Shown here: one piece after another, positions 40,321-49,965 of the stretch
How the letters are laid out: the number at the start of each line of letters is the position of its first letter
Position numbering within the stretch: position 1 is the first letter of the stretch
Made by a program: the position numbers and the translations under genes
Notes under the pieces: model-generated
Database searches by the model: none
What the model was told of the DNA's origin: nothing
Seen by the model: only the letters and a program-made list of their open reading frames with translations
NCBI RefSeq assembly: GCF_004000605.1
Contig: NZ_CP018911.1
Coordinates: 868,001-932,000, forward strand
From: Glycocaulis alkaliphilus
GTDB lineage: Bacteria > Pseudomonadota > Alphaproteobacteria > Caulobacterales > Maricaulaceae
Reading direction: 5' to 3'
DNA length: 64,000 nucleotides

Positions 40321-41670
40321 ATGGCATCTGCCGCAGAACAACTTGCCGCTAACATGAATTTCGGCGCGTTTGCCCGCGCCAAGGAGCTGCAAAAGCGGCT
40401 CCTCTTCACGTTGTTCGTGCTGATCATCTACCGCGTGGGCACCTATATCCCCATGCCGGGCATTGATCCGGACGTGTTTGCCGGTGCCTTCCAGCAGCAG
40501 CAGCAAGGCATTCTGGGCGTCTTCAACATGTTTTCCGGCGGCGCCGTTGAGCGTATGGCGATCTTCGCCCTCAACGTGATGCCGTATATCTCTGCCTCGA
40601 TCATCATGCAGCTCATGGCCGCCACCGTGCCGAGCCTGGAGCGCATGAAGAAGGAAGGCGGCGAGCAGGGCCGCAAGCAGATCAACCAGTATTCGCGTTA
40701 TCTGACGGTCGTTCTCGCGATGCTGCAGGCCTTTGCCATCGCCGTGTCGATGGAAAACCCCGATCCGACGACGGGTGCCACCATCGCGATCGATCCGGGC
40801 TGGTTCTTCCGCATTACGGCTGTTGTCTCGCTGGTTGGCGGCACGATGATGCTGCTCTGGCTGGGTGAGCAGATTACGGCGCGGGGCGTGGGTAACGGCA
40901 TCTCGCTGATCATCTTCGCCGGCATTATTGCAGAAATGCCGCGTGCGCTCTTCCAGACGCTGGAGCAGGGCCGTACGGGCAACCTTTCTGCAGGGCTCAT
41001 CATCGCGATGATCCTTGGCATCATTGCCGTGCTGGTGTTTGTCGTCTTCATGGAGCGTTCGCAGCGGCGATTGCTCGTGCAGTATCCCAAGCGCCAGGTC
41101 GGCAACCGCATGATGGGCGGTGAGTCCAGCTTCCTGCCGCTCAAGCTGAACACGGCGGGCGTGATCCCGGCGATCTTCGCCTCCTCGCTCCTGCTGCTGC
41201 CGGCGACGATTGCGGGCTTCTCCGCCGACACCGGGCCTGACTGGCTGCGCACGGTGACGGCGCTGCTTGGCCCGGGCCAGCCGCTCTTCATCATCTTCTA
41301 TGCGTCGATGATCATCTTCTTCACCTTCTTCTACACCTCCATCGTCTTCAATCCGGAAGACACGGCGGACAATCTGAAGAAGTATGGCGGCTTCCTGCCC
41401 GGCATCCGTCCCGGCAAGCGCACCGCCGAGTATATCGACTTCGTGCTGACGCGCCTGACCGTTATCGGGGCGGCCTATCTGACCTTCGTGTGTGTGCTGC
41501 CTGAAGTGCTGCGTGCGGAGCTGGACATCCCCTTCTATATCGGCGGCACGGCCCTGCTCATTGTCGTGTCGGTGACCCTCGACACCGTCTCCCAGATCCA
41601 GTCCCACCTGCTGGCACACCAGTATGAGGGCCTGATCAAGAAGACGAAGCTGAGGGGCCGCAAGCGATGA
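40321..41670 (+). CDS. secY: Preprotein translocase subunit SecY
   Basis: A 449-residue inner-membrane channel protein with about ten membrane segments. Features: RLLFTLFVLIIYRVGTYIPMPGID at helix 1, the plug region FNMFSGGAVERMAIFALNVMPYISASIIMQL, and NTAGVIPAIFASSLLLLP. It forms the Sec channel with SecE and SecG. It overlaps adk by four bases (ATGA), so translation is coupled. Confidence 0.98.
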   Translation: MASAAEQLAANMNFGAFARAKELQKRLLFTLFVLIIYRVGTYIPMPGIDPDVFAGAFQQQQQGILGVFNMFSGGAVERMAIFALNVMPYISASIIMQLMAATVPSLERMKKEGGEQGRKQINQYSRYLTVVLAMLQAFAIAVSMENPDPTTGATIAIDPGWFFRITAVVSLVGGTMMLLWLGEQITARGVGNGISLIIFAGIIAEMPRALFQTLEQGRTGNLSAGLIIAMILGIIAVLVFVVFMERSQRRLLVQYPKRQVGNRMMGGESSFLPLKLNTAGVIPAIFASSLLLLPATIAGFSADTGPDWLRTVTALLGPGQPLFIIFYASMIIFFTFFYTSIVFNPEDTADNLKKYGGFLPGIRPGKRTAEYIDFVLTRLTVIGAAYLTFVCVLPEVLRAELDIPFYIGGTALLIVVSVTLDTVSQIQSHLLAHQYEGLIKKTKLRGRKR

Positions 41671-42230
41671 ACATCATCCTGTTCGGACCACCCGGCGCGG
41701 GCAAGGGAACCCAGTCCAAGCGCCTGGTCCAGTCACGCGGCTGGGTCCAGCTTTCCACCGGCGACATGCTGCGCGATGCGCGCAAGGCCGGTACTGAGCT
41801 GGGTAACCGTGTGGCCGGGATCATGGATCGCGGCGAGCTGGTGTCCGACGAGATTGTCATCGCCCTGATCAATGAGCGTCTGCCTGAGGCAGACGCCGCC
41901 GGGGGTGCCATATTCGACGGCTTCCCGCGCACGGTTCCCCAGGCTGAAGCGCTCGACAGGCTGCTGGCGGAACGCAGCAGCCCGATCGCAAAAGTTGTCC
42001 GCCTTGTGGTTGACCAGGACGAGCTGGTCGCACGGGTGGAAAAGCGCGCTGCCGAGGAAGGCCGCGCGGATGACACGGTTGATGCCTTCAAGGTCCGCCT
42101 GAAGGCCTATAACGATCAGACGGCCCCTCTGATTCCTTTCTACACCGGCCAGAACAAGCTGGTGGATGTGGACGGGATGGGCTCGATGGACGAGGTTTCC
42201 GCCCGCATCAATGCGGCGTTGGATGCATAA
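41667..42230 (+). CDS. adk: Adenylate kinase, short-lid form
   Basis: A 187-residue kinase (ATP + AMP to 2 ADP). P-loop GPPGAGKGTQS at residues 7-17, STGDMLRDA AMP-binding region and DGFPRTVPQA are present. The lid is short: the long zinc-type insertion is missing, consistent with 187 residues against 214 in E. coli. The secY-adk-rpsM order is common in alphaproteobacteria. Confidence 0.97.
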   Translation: MNIILFGPPGAGKGTQSKRLVQSRGWVQLSTGDMLRDARKAGTELGNRVAGIMDRGELVSDEIVIALINERLPEADAAGGAIFDGFPRTVPQAEALDRLLAERSSPIAKVVRLVVDQDELVARVEKRAAEEGRADDTVDAFKVRLKAYNDQTAPLIPFYTGQNKLVDVDGMGSMDEVSARINAALDA

Positions 42231-42442
42231 GGCCCGTGCGCACGCTGCAAGGCATGTGTGCGGGGGAGTGAGTTTTGTGGAGTGGCGGCGCTAAAGCCCG
42301 GTTGACGGGTATGGCATCGGCACTATAAGAAGCGCCCTTCGCTCTGAGGGGCCGGCCACGAGGCAAGGCGCGCGCAATGTGTGTCGCGCCCTGTACGTGT
42401 CGGTTTCTTTTGCGCGCGGCATATTGAACAGGGAGTAGCGTT

Positions 42443-42811
42443 GTGGCCCGCATAGCTGGCGTCAACATTCCGACGAACAAGCGCGTAACGATCGCGCTTC
42501 GCTATATTCACGGTATCGGCCCGGCCATGGCGCGGGAGATCTGTGAGAAGGTAGGCATTCCGTCTGAAAAACGGGTTAACCAGCTTACCGATGCTGAAGT
42601 GCTTCAGATCCGCGAAACGATCGATGCTGGCTATATGGTCGAAGGTGACCTGCGCCGCGACACGGCCGTGAACGTCAAGCGTCTCATGGACCTTGGCTGC
42701 TATCGCGGCCTGCGCCATCGCCGCGGCCTGCCCGTGCGCGGTCAGCGTACCCACACCAATGCCAGGACCCGTAAAGGTCCGGCCAAGCCGATTGCCGGCA
42801 AGAAGAAGTAA
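42443..42811 (+). CDS. rpsM: Ribosomal protein uS13
   Basis: A 122-residue head protein at subunit bridge B1. [25 protein letters not shown] and the basic C-terminus [26 protein letters not shown] are canonical. GTG start with SD GGGAG. It begins the alpha set after a 212-bp spacer that probably holds a promoter. rpmJ (L36), present between secY and rpsM in enterobacteria, is absent here. Confidence 0.97.
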   Translation: MARIAGVNIPTNKRVTIALRYIHGIGPAMAREICEKVGIPSEKRVNQLTDAEVLQIRETIDAGYMVEGDLRRDTAVNVKRLMDLGCYRGLRHRRGLPVRGQRTHTNARTRKGPAKPIAGKKK

Positions 42812-42823
42812 GGACCAGGCGCA

Positions 42824-43213
42824 ATGGCCAAGGAACCGACACGCGTACGCCGCCGCGAGCGCAAGAATATCACCTCCGGCGTGGCGCATGTGAATGCCAG
42901 CTTCAACAACACGATGATCACCATCGCCGATGCCCAGGGCAACGCGATTTCCTGGTCGTCGGCCGGCACGATGGGCTTTAAAGGGTCGCGCAAATCGACC
43001 CCTTATGCCGCCCAGATGGCCGCTGAAGATGCGGGCCGCAAGGCGCAGGAACACGGCGTGAAGACCCTTGAAGTCAAGGTGTCGGGCCCCGGTTCGGGCC
43101 GCGAGTCGGCTCTGCGTGCCCTGCAGTCTGTCGGGTTCACGATCACGACGATCCATGACGTGACGCCGATCCCGCACAATGGCTGCCGTCCGCCGAAGCG
43201 CCGCCGCGTCTAG
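42824..43213 (+). CDS. rpsK: Ribosomal protein uS11
   Basis: A 129-residue platform protein lining the mRNA exit. [43 protein letters not shown] and the end [14 protein letters not shown] are diagnostic. Confidence 0.98.
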   Translation: MAKEPTRVRRRERKNITSGVAHVNASFNNTMITIADAQGNAISWSSAGTMGFKGSRKSTPYAAQMAAEDAGRKAQEHGVKTLEVKVSGPGSGRESALRALQSVGFTITTIHDVTPIPHNGCRPPKRRRV

Positions 43214-43330
43214 TTTATCCCGGAGCCGCGCGTCACTCGCCGCGGCTCCGGTACAGTTTAATGTGTCGCGCGCTGGCATCGGGCAAATCGGCCTGATACC
43301 GGGCGCGCCTTTCGCTTGAAGGGACGTTCC

Positions 43331-44350
43331 GTGATCGAGAAGAACTGGCAGGAACTAATCCGTCCGATGAAGCCCGTCGTTCAGGCTGGCCATGATGCTG
43401 CGCGCAACGCCAAGATCGTTGCCGAGCCGCTTGAGCGCGGTTTCGGCATGACGCTCGGCAATGCGCTGCGCCGCGTGCTGCTGTCCTCGCTCCAGGGTGC
43501 GGCGGTGACTGCTGTCCAGATCGACGGCGTGCTCCACGAGTTCTCGTCGATCCCCGGTGTGCGTGAAGATGTCACCGACATCGTGCTGAACCTGAAACAG
43601 GTTGCCCTGCGCATGCATGGCGAAGGCCCGCGCCGCGTCGTGCTGCGCAAGAGCGGCCCCGGCGAGGTGACGGCTGGTGATATCGAGGAAACGGCAGACA
43701 TCGAGGTCATCAATCGTGACCACGTCATCTGCACCCTCGACGAAGGCGCGAGCCTGCGCTTCGTGCTGACGGTCAATACCGGCAAGGGCTACGTGCCCGC
43801 CGAGCGTAACCGCCCGGAAGACGCGCCCATCGGCTATATCGCCATCGACGCGCTCTACAGCCCGGTCAAGCGCGTGGCCTACCGCGTGGAAAACACCCGC
43901 GAAGGCCAGGTGCTGGACTATGACAAGCTCATTCTCGACATCGAGACCAATGGCGCTGTGACGCCGGAAGACGCCGTGGCCTATGCTGCGCGTATCCTGC
44001 AGGACCAGTTCCAGATCTTCGTGAACTTCGAGGAGCCTTCCGAGGCCCGTGGTCCGGAAGACGATGCGCCGTCGCTCGACTTCAATCCGGCCCTCCTCAA
44101 GAAGGTGGACGAGCTGGAGCTGTCTGTGCGCTCGGCCAACTGCCTGAAGAACGACAATATCGTCTACATTGGCGACCTCATCCAGAAGTCGGAATCGGAA
44201 ATGCTCCGCACGCCGAACTTCGGCCGCAAGTCGCTCAATGAGATCAAGGAAGTGCTGGCCCAGATGGGGCTGCACCTCGGTATGGAGGCGCCCAACTGGC
44301 CGCCGGAAAATATCGAGGACCTGGCAAAGAAATTCGAGGATCAGATCTAG
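43331..44350 (+). CDS. rpoA: DNA-directed RNA polymerase subunit alpha
   Basis: A 339-residue protein. NTD assembly region: [36 protein letters not shown]; linker near residue 235; alpha-CTD with [27 protein letters not shown] and [23 protein letters not shown], the UP-element and activator-contacting part. GTG start, giving [12 protein letters not shown], as in Caulobacter-type RpoA; an in-frame TTG five codons upstream is less likely. Between rpsK and rplQ. Confidence 0.97.
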   Translation: MIEKNWQELIRPMKPVVQAGHDAARNAKIVAEPLERGFGMTLGNALRRVLLSSLQGAAVTAVQIDGVLHEFSSIPGVREDVTDIVLNLKQVALRMHGEGPRRVVLRKSGPGEVTAGDIEETADIEVINRDHVICTLDEGASLRFVLTVNTGKGYVPAERNRPEDAPIGYIAIDALYSPVKRVAYRVENTREGQVLDYDKLILDIETNGAVTPEDAVAYAARILQDQFQIFVNFEEPSEARGPEDDAPSLDFNPALLKKVDELELSVRSANCLKNDNIVYIGDLIQKSESEMLRTPNFGRKSLNEIKEVLAQMGLHLGMEAPNWPPENIEDLAKKFEDQI

Positions 44351-44395
44351 GCAGGCCGCCGCGAGGCGCCTTGCCCGGAGTGAAGGAGACATCCC

Positions 44396-44812
44396 ATGCG
44401 TCACGGGAATGGATATCGCAAGCTCAACCGCACCGCGTCCCACCGGCGCGCCATGTTCGCCAATATGGCGGCTTCGCTGATTGAGCACGAGCAGATCGTT
44501 ACGACCCTGCCGAAAGCCAAAGAGCTGAAGCCCATCATGGACAAGCTCATTACGCTGGCCAAGAAGGGTGATCTGCACGCCCGCCGTCAGGCAATCGCGC
44601 AGATCCGCAACAAGGATCAGGTGTCCAAGCTGTTTGCCACGCTCGGCCCGCGCTATGGCGAGCGCAATGGCGGCTATACCCGCGTTCTCAAAGCCGGCTT
44701 CCGCCATGGCGACAACGCGCCGATGGCTGTCATCGAGCTGGTTGACCGCGATGTGGACGCCAAGGGCGCTGTCGACCGCGCCCGCGCCGAAGAGTTCGCT
44801 GGCGAGGAATAG
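44396..44812 (+). CDS. rplQ: Ribosomal protein bL17
   Basis: A 138-residue tunnel-exit protein. [42 protein letters not shown]-type N-terminus, seen here as [16 protein letters not shown] and [15 protein letters not shown]. It ends the alpha operon and is followed at once by a strong terminator. Confidence 0.97.
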   Translation: MRHGNGYRKLNRTASHRRAMFANMAASLIEHEQIVTTLPKAKELKPIMDKLITLAKKGDLHARRQAIAQIRNKDQVSKLFATLGPRYGERNGGYTRVLKAGFRHGDNAPMAVIELVDRDVDAKGAVDRARAEEFAGEE

Positions 44813-44834
44813 GCTTCACGCCAGACCAGACCAT

Positions 44835-44866
44835 AAAAGCCCCGGTGGAAACACCGGGGCTTTTTG
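44835..44866 (+). terminator. Rho-independent terminator closing the ribosomal super-cluster
   Basis: A 13-bp stem AAAAGCCCCGGTG with its complement, tetraloop GAAA, then a TTTTTG tail; the A-rich 5' arm makes it effective in both directions. Confidence 0.95.
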
Positions 44867-44888
44867 TTGTTTGCGAGGTTAGCCCTCG

Positions 44889-44985
44889 TCCTTCGAGACG
44901 CTCGGTTCGCTCGCCCTCAGGATGAGGGCTTCCAGCTATCGCGCCCCTCATGCTGGGGAGGCTTCGTAGAAGCCGTCTCGAAGCA
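44889..44985. repeat. Palindromic intergenic repeat (TCCTTCGAGACG family), copy 2
   Basis: Begins TCCTTCGAGACGCTCGG and CCCTCAGGATGAGGG as in copy 1 at 7786-7876, and closes with CGTCTCGAAGCA. The right half is more diverged (CCCTCATGCTGGGGAGG). It occupies most of the gap between rplQ and the protease gene. Confidence 0.8.
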
Positions 44986-45087
44986 CGGGGGGCTCCCCCT
45001 TACCGCACTTGTAACCTTCAGCCTCTGTTCAGCCGCATTCGCACACCTTAAATCGGTCGGGAGAGAAGTGTGAGGGAGCACGCATCC

Positions 45088-46530
45088 ATGAACTGGAAAC
45101 TGCCAGCCATTTGTGTGGCGCTGATCGCCGGGTTTGGTCTTGCTGCCATGGCGGTCAATCCGGCCAATGGTCAGGAAGAGACCCTGGCAGGCGCAGGCAG
45201 CCCGGAGCGCACGCTGCCACTATCACGCGCCGACCTGCAGCTTTCGTTTGCCCCTGTGGTGCGCAGCGCAGCACCGGCGGTGGTGAATGTGTATTCGCGC
45301 CGCGTGGTGGCCGATCAGAACCCGTTCGCTGGCGATCCGATGTTTGAACGCTTTTTTGGTCGTCAGGCGCCGCGTCAGCGCGAGGTGCAATCGCTTGGCT
45401 CAGGCGTGATCGTGGACGGGGCAGGCCTTATCGTCACCAATAACCACGTGGTTGCTGGCGCGCAGGAATTGCGCGTGGTTCTTTATGACCGGCGCGAGCT
45501 GGAGGCGGAAATCCTGCTGGCCGACGAGCGCACAGACCTGGCTGTGCTGCGTGTTGTCACCGACGAGCCGCTGCCTGTCCTGCCTTTCGATCTGTCCGGT
45601 TCGGCGGAAGTGGGTGATCTGGTCCTCGCCATCGGCAATCCGTTCGGCGTCGGTCAGACCGTGACCTCCGGCATCGTGTCGGCGCTGGCCCGTACCGATG
45701 TCGGGATCACCGACTATGCCTTTTTCATCCAGACCGATGCGGCCATCAATCCGGGTAATTCCGGCGGGGCGCTGGTCAACATGAATGGCGAGCTGCTGGG
45801 CATCAACACGGCGATATTCTCGCGCTCTGGCGGGTCGCAGGGCATCGGTTTTGCCATTCCTGCAGAGATGGTGCGCAGCGTGGTTCAGGCCGCGACGCAA
45901 GGCGGAGAGCTGGTGCGCCCCTGGCTGGGCGCGCGCCTGCAGCCGGTGACCAGCGACATCGCGCTTTCCATGGGTTTTGATCGCCCGCGCGGCGCGCTGG
46001 TGGCCGATGTCTATCCGGGCGGGCCAGCCGACCGGGCACGGTTGCGTCAGGGTGATGTGATCCTCTCGGTGGACGGCGCAGAAGTGAATAACGAAGCGGC
46101 GGTCCGCTTCCGCTTTGCTACGCGGGCCATTGGTGACGAGGCCGTTGTGCGCGTCATGCGCAATGGCGAGGAGCGCAACCTCACCGTCACCGCGGCAGCG
46201 CCTCCCGGTGACCGCGAGGGCGAACGCGTGGTGCTGGAGGGGCGCAATCCCTTCCAGGGCGCCGAGGTGGTGGAGCTGTCTCCAGCCTTCAATGAAGCCA
46301 ACGGGATGGATCCGTTCACCGATGGGCTGATCGTCACGCGCGTCCAGCGGCGCTCTGCGGCCGAGTTTTTCGGCTTCCGGCCCGGTGACCGTGTCCTCAG
46401 CGTCAATCAGCGCGCTGTGAGCAGTCTTCGCGAAATCCAGCGCGAGCTGGCGCGCAACGATGATGCACGTGAATGGCCGGTGGAGATCGAACGGCGCGGG
46501 GAACGTTTCGCACGTACATTGCGCCTCTAG
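45088..46530 (+). CDS. DegQ/HtrA-like periplasmic serine protease
   Basis: A 480-residue Do-type protease. The N-terminal signal/anchor (residues 1-29, ending ANGQ) targets the periplasm. The trypsin-like domain carries the triad H120 (TNNHVV), D150 (RTDLAVL) and S225 (PGNSGGAL). Two PDZ domains follow, the first around VADVYPGGPADRARLRQGDVI and the second around GLIVTRVQRRSAAEFFGFRPGDRVL. It degrades or refolds misfolded envelope proteins. I chose the ATG with SD GAGGGAG; an in-frame GTG lies six codons upstream. The pairing with rarA downstream is seen in other alphaproteobacteria. Confidence 0.92.
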   Translation: MNWKLPAICVALIAGFGLAAMAVNPANGQEETLAGAGSPERTLPLSRADLQLSFAPVVRSAAPAVVNVYSRRVVADQNPFAGDPMFERFFGRQAPRQREVQSLGSGVIVDGAGLIVTNNHVVAGAQELRVVLYDRRELEAEILLADERTDLAVLRVVTDEPLPVLPFDLSGSAEVGDLVLAIGNPFGVGQTVTSGIVSALARTDVGITDYAFFIQTDAAINPGNSGGALVNMNGELLGINTAIFSRSGGSQGIGFAIPAEMVRSVVQAATQGGELVRPWLGARLQPVTSDIALSMGFDRPRGALVADVYPGGPADRARLRQGDVILSVDGAEVNNEAAVRFRFATRAIGDEAVVRVMRNGEERNLTVTAAAPPGDREGERVVLEGRNPFQGAEVVELSPAFNEANGMDPFTDGLIVTRVQRRSAAEFFGFRPGDRVLSVNQRAVSSLREIQRELARNDDAREWPVEIERRGERFARTLRL

Positions 46531-46561
46531 CGTATCCCAGCAACATGCTTCGGCGGAGCGG

Positions 46562-46694
46562 TGTCCTCCCCCGTTTACGGGGGAGGTGTCAGCGAAGCTG
46601 ACGGAGGGGGGAGCTTTTATTGAACAATCCCCCCCTCGGCCCTTCGGGCGTTCGAAGCTTCGCTTCTCACCCCGCCCGTAAACGGGGGGAGACA
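46562..46694. repeat. Palindromic repeat of the CCCCCGTTTACGGGGG type
   Basis: The 5' arm TGTCCTCCCCCGTTTACGGG is mirrored by CCCGTAAACGGGGGGAGACA at the 3' end, with an inner segment containing GTCAGCGAAGCTGAC and TTCGAAGCTTCG palindromes. It lies between the protease and rarA. This looks like a dispersed intergenic palindrome unrelated to the other two repeat families here. Confidence 0.8.
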
Positions 46695-46754
46695 TCGCAG
46701 CGACTCTGACCGGCGCGATTGCGCGCGGGCCTGGCGAGCGCCACACTTGCGTCC

Positions 46755-48062
46755 ATGTCAGACCTTTTCCAATCCGCCGGCCTTGAAAGCGACGCCCCGC
46801 GTCCGCTGGCCGACCGTCTGCGTCCGCAATCGCTCGATGAGGTGGTGGGGCAGGATCATGTGCTGGGGCCTGACAGCCCGCTGGGGCGCATGCTGGCGCA
46901 GGGGCGGCTCTCCTCGATCATTCTCTGGGGCCCGCCGGGCGTCGGCAAGACCACTATTGCCCGCCTGCTGGCCGAGGCATCGGGGCTGGAGTTTCACCCG
47001 CTCTCTGCGGTGTTCTCCGGCGTTGCGGATCTGAAAAAGGCCTTCGAGCACGCGCGTGGCCGCCGCGCGGCGGGCAAGGGCACGCTGCTGTTCGTCGATG
47101 AGATACACCGCTTCAACCGCGCGCAGCAGGATGGCTTCCTGCCCGTGGTGGAGGAGGGGGTGGTGACGCTTGTCGGCGCGACCACCGAAAATCCCAGCTT
47201 TGAGCTGAATGCGGCGCTTCTGTCGCGCTGCCAGGTTCTGGTGCTGAAACGCCTGGATGAGGGCGCGCTGGAGCTGCTCTTGCAGCGGGCGGAAGCGGCA
47301 GAGGGTCATGAACTGCCGCTGTTAGCCGACGCCCGCGAGGCGTTGATAGCGATGGCGGACGGGGATGGGCGCTATCTGCTGAACCTCGCCGAGGAAGTGC
47401 TGCGGCTGGAGCCTGAAGCCCCGTTGTCCACGCCGGAGCTCGGTAAATTCCTGCAGCGCCGCGCGCCCGTCTATGACAAGGACCGCGAGGAGCACTACAA
47501 TCTCATCTCCGCCCTGCACAAATCGGTGCGCGGCTCAGACCCCGATGCGGCGCTCTACTGGCTGGCGCGCATGCTGGGGGCTGGCGAGGATCCGCTGTTT
47601 CTGGCCCGGCGCATCGTGCGCATGGCCAATGAGGATATCGGCCTTGCCGACCCGACCGCCATTCACGCCGCGCTGGCGGCCAAGGAAACCTATGATTTCC
47701 TCGGCAGCCCGGAAGGCGAGCTGGCGCTGGCGCAGGCGGTGGTGCATCTCGCCTGCGCGCCCAAGTCCAATGCCGTCTACGTGGCATGGAAGGCCGCCCA
47801 GCGCCTTGCGGGAGAGACCGGCTCGCTGATGCCGCCAGCGCACATCCTCAACGCGCCAACCCGCCTGATGAAGGATCAGGGCTACGGCAAGGGCTATGAA
47901 TACGATCACGATGCGCCCGGCGGCGTGTCGGGTCAGGACTATTTCCCGGACGCCATGAAAGACCGCCCGCGCCTGTATGAACCGAAGGACACAGGGCGCG
48001 AAGCCGCCATTGCCGAGCGGCTGGCGCGCTGGAGGGCGTTGCGGGAGAAGAGGCGGGGCTAG
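46755..48062 (+). CDS. rarA: Replication-associated recombination protein RarA (MgsA)
   Basis: A 435-residue AAA+ ATPase acting at stalled replication forks. [19 protein letters not shown] is the family N-terminus, Walker [10 protein letters not shown] starts at residue 60, Walker B is [11 protein letters not shown], sensor 1 GATTENPSF, and the C-terminal tetramerisation part contains [33 protein letters not shown] took the start at [11 protein letters not shown], which avoids the repeat upstream. It follows the protease gene in the same direction. Confidence 0.95.
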   Translation: MSDLFQSAGLESDAPRPLADRLRPQSLDEVVGQDHVLGPDSPLGRMLAQGRLSSIILWGPPGVGKTTIARLLAEASGLEFHPLSAVFSGVADLKKAFEHARGRRAAGKGTLLFVDEIHRFNRAQQDGFLPVVEEGVVTLVGATTENPSFELNAALLSRCQVLVLKRLDEGALELLLQRAEAAEGHELPLLADAREALIAMADGDGRYLLNLAEEVLRLEPEAPLSTPELGKFLQRRAPVYDKDREEHYNLISALHKSVRGSDPDAALYWLARMLGAGEDPLFLARRIVRMANEDIGLADPTAIHAALAAKETYDFLGSPEGELALAQAVVHLACAPKSNAVYVAWKAAQRLAGETGSLMPPAHILNAPTRLMKDQGYGKGYEYDHDAPGGVSGQDYFPDAMKDRPRLYEPKDTGREAAIAERLARWRALREKRRG

Positions 48063-48099
48063 TATTGCGCCCTTGTTCTCTTCATACCGCCCAACCCGG

Positions 48100-48231
48100 C
48101 GCAGTATCGAAGCATTTATGGATGATAGGACGGTGCCTTAAATTACAATAATTCAATATATTTCTGAAACTTAACTTTTTATTGCGTTGGATGTTTGGCA
48201 GTAGCGGCCTTCAGTAAAACGGGGGTTTGCC
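48100..48231 (+). promoter_or_regulatory. AT-rich upstream region of the serine hydrolase
   Basis: Around 48138-48190 the sequence falls to very low GC (TTAAATTACAATAATTCAAT, then AACTTAACTTTTTATTG), unlike anything else in the window. It probably holds the promoter of the hydrolase gene and might mark acquired DNA. No defined -35/-10 pair can be picked with confidence. Confidence 0.4.
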
Positions 48232-49323
48232 GTGAAAAACATCTTACTTCTCCTGGGTGCCGGATCTGTTCTTCTTGCGAGTGCTGCCGCGACGGCCCGT
48301 CCTGCAGAGCAGTCGGAGCTGGATCTGGATTCTGCTGTGGCTCCCTATTCTGATACTGGCGAGTTCAGCGGAGTGGTCATGCTGGGTCGGGGTGGCCGCG
48401 AGATATGGAGCGGCGCCTATGGCATGGCGAGTGTTGAGCTCTCTGTGCCGAGCCAGCCGCAGCTGCGCTACAAGCTGCATAGCAGCTCGAAGTCCATTCT
48501 CGCGGTGGCGGTGATGCGTGCCGTGGATCAAGGCCGGCTGGATATTGACGCCCCGCTCTGCATCTATCTTGATCCGTGCGCGCAGACTTGGGGGGCGATC
48601 ACGCTGCGGCATCTGCTGAGCCACACTTCCGGGATCGCAGACATCACCAATGACATGGTCGACGGCTGGAGAGGCGATATCGCCAGCACGATCGCAGCCC
48701 TCTATGACGACCTTTCAGCGCGACCGCTGGAGTCTGTGCCGGGTGAGGTGTTCAGCTATTCCAATTTCGGCTTCACGCTCATCTCGCTGGTGCTGGAGCA
48801 GCAGTACGACATGCCCATCCATGACGTACTGCGCGTAGAGGTCTTCGAGCCGGCAGGCATGGTATCGGCCAGTCTTGAAAGCCCGCCTGAGACGGGTCTG
48901 ATGTATGATGGCCACCGCATAGAGCCTTTGGCCGTGCCTGGTTATAACGGACGCCCGGACCACCTGCAGCAAGCCTACTCCAAGATGTATGTCATTCCCG
49001 GAGCCGGCGGCGTTGTGGCCAGTGCGCAAGACTGCATCAGCTTCCTGCATGCAGTGTTCGAGGGCGATCTGATAAGCGAGGCTGCCCTGGCGGACATGCT
49101 GACGGTTCCTTTCCCGGATGCATCCGATGTCTATGCGCTGGGCTGGGTTGTCGGTGAAGCCCGGGGGGAGCCGGCCTACGGTCACAGTGGCGGCAATAAT
49201 GGTTTCATTGCCTATCTTCAGTATCGGCAGACCGACGGTCTGGCACTTGTACTGCTGTCCAATCGTGGCTTTACGCCACTACGTGACATGTTGAGCGACA
49301 TCCGGATTGCATTGGACGAATGA
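48232..49323 (+). CDS. Serine hydrolase, beta-lactamase/PBP4-like fold
   Basis: A 363-residue exported enzyme. A signal peptide (about residues 1-23, ending ATARP) precedes a class C beta-lactamase/esterase domain with S84-S85-S86-K87 (SxxK), Y176-S177-N178 (YxN) and H318-S319-G320 replacing the KTG box. Such proteins include D-amino-acid peptidases, esterases and beta-lactamase relatives; a true beta-lactamase is unlikely given HSG. GTG start. It stands alone behind the AT-rich region, with codon use a little less biased than its neighbours. Confidence 0.85.
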   Translation: MKNILLLLGAGSVLLASAAATARPAEQSELDLDSAVAPYSDTGEFSGVVMLGRGGREIWSGAYGMASVELSVPSQPQLRYKLHSSSKSILAVAVMRAVDQGRLDIDAPLCIYLDPCAQTWGAITLRHLLSHTSGIADITNDMVDGWRGDIASTIAALYDDLSARPLESVPGEVFSYSNFGFTLISLVLEQQYDMPIHDVLRVEVFEPAGMVSASLESPPETGLMYDGHRIEPLAVPGYNGRPDHLQQAYSKMYVIPGAGGVVASAQDCISFLHAVFEGDLISEAALADMLTVPFPDASDVYALGWVVGEARGEPAYGHSGGNNGFIAYLQYRQTDGLALVLLSNRGFTPLRDMLSDIRIALDE

Positions 49324-49406
49324 TGACCGGCCGCGAAAGCTCTTGCGAACTCCCCTGTTTCTGAAATGAGACCTCCTGCTTTTCATTTCACGGGGAGGGC
49401 AGTGGA

Positions 49407-49499
49407 ATGAAAGGCGAAAAGCTCCATATCGTTATTGGTCTTGTCTATGCGCTCGCGGGCATGGCGCTCGGCATGGTGATGGCCGAACCGGCCGTTTAG
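49407..49499 (+). CDS. Small 30-residue membrane protein
   Basis: An ATG with an excellent SD (GGGGAGGG, 5-12 bp upstream) opens a 30-codon frame ending in TAG. The product is MKGEKLH followed by a single hydrophobic helix (about residues 8-26, IVIGLVYALAGMALGMVMA) and a short polar tail. It is flanked upstream by an 8-bp inverted repeat (TGAAATGA/TCATTTCA, 49362-49390) and downstream by a 12-bp perfect hairpin, so it may be its own transcription unit. I do not recognise the family; function unknown. Confidence 0.55.
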   Translation: MKGEKLHIVIGLVYALAGMALGMVMAEPAV

Positions 49500-49520
49500 C
49501 CGCATAGGGATACGCAAAAG

Positions 49521-49550
49521 GGCAAGGCCGCCAGACCCGGCGGCCTTGCC
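49521..49550 (+). terminator. Hairpin after the small membrane protein gene
   Basis: A perfect 12-bp stem GGCAAGGCCGCC with its complement around a 6-base loop. No T run follows, so it may be a Rho-linked or weak terminator. Confidence 0.55.
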
Positions 49551-49581
49551 AGCGCGTATTCGCGAGCCTAACCACTAACCC

Positions 49582-49965
49582 ATGCAACACCTCCTTCTCA
49601 TCGCTGCGGGCGGCGCGCTTGGGGCGCTCGGACGTTACGCGCTGGCGGCCTTTGTCGACGGGCGTCTGGGCGGCAGGTTTCCGTGGGGTACGCTGGCGGT
49701 CAATTTCACAGGCGCTGCCCTGATCGGCCTGCTGGCCGGGCTATGGTTGTCAGAAGGCGGTGCGGCGGGCACGGCCTGGATATTTCTCGTGATCGGTGTG
49801 CTGGGCAGCTACACGACCGTGTCGTCCTTTTCCTTGCAGGCGCTGGAGCTGTTTCAGGCGGGCCGCATCGTGGCGGCTGGCGCGCTGGCCCTCCTGTCGC
49901 TTGCGGGCTGTCTGATGCTGGCAGCAGGCGGGTTTGCTCTTGTGACGGGGCTGGCAGGCGCATGA
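49582..49965 (+). CDS. crcB: CrcB/Fluc fluoride channel subunit 1
   Basis: A 127-residue protein with four membrane helices. It carries the family segments GGALGALGRYAL near the N-terminus, NFTGAALIG (conserved Asn) and GSYTTVSSFSLQ, corresponding to the GGxTTFSTF region with the Phe partly replaced. Fluc channels export toxic fluoride and work as antiparallel dimers. It overlaps the second crcB gene by ATGA, so the two are probably heteromeric partners. No fluoride riboswitch pattern is seen upstream. Confidence 0.92.
   Translation: MQHLLLIAAGGALGALGRYALAAFVDGRLGGRFPWGTLAVNFTGAALIGLLAGLWLSEGGAAGTAWIFLVIGVLGSYTTVSSFSLQALELFQAGRIVAAGALALLSLAGCLMLAAGGFALVTGLAGA

Noticed and set aside
49300-49581. 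Fluoride riboswitch before the crcB pair
   Set aside because: The conserved GGNGAUGG-type start and pseudoknot pairing could not be found; the region instead holds the small membrane protein gene and its hairpin.
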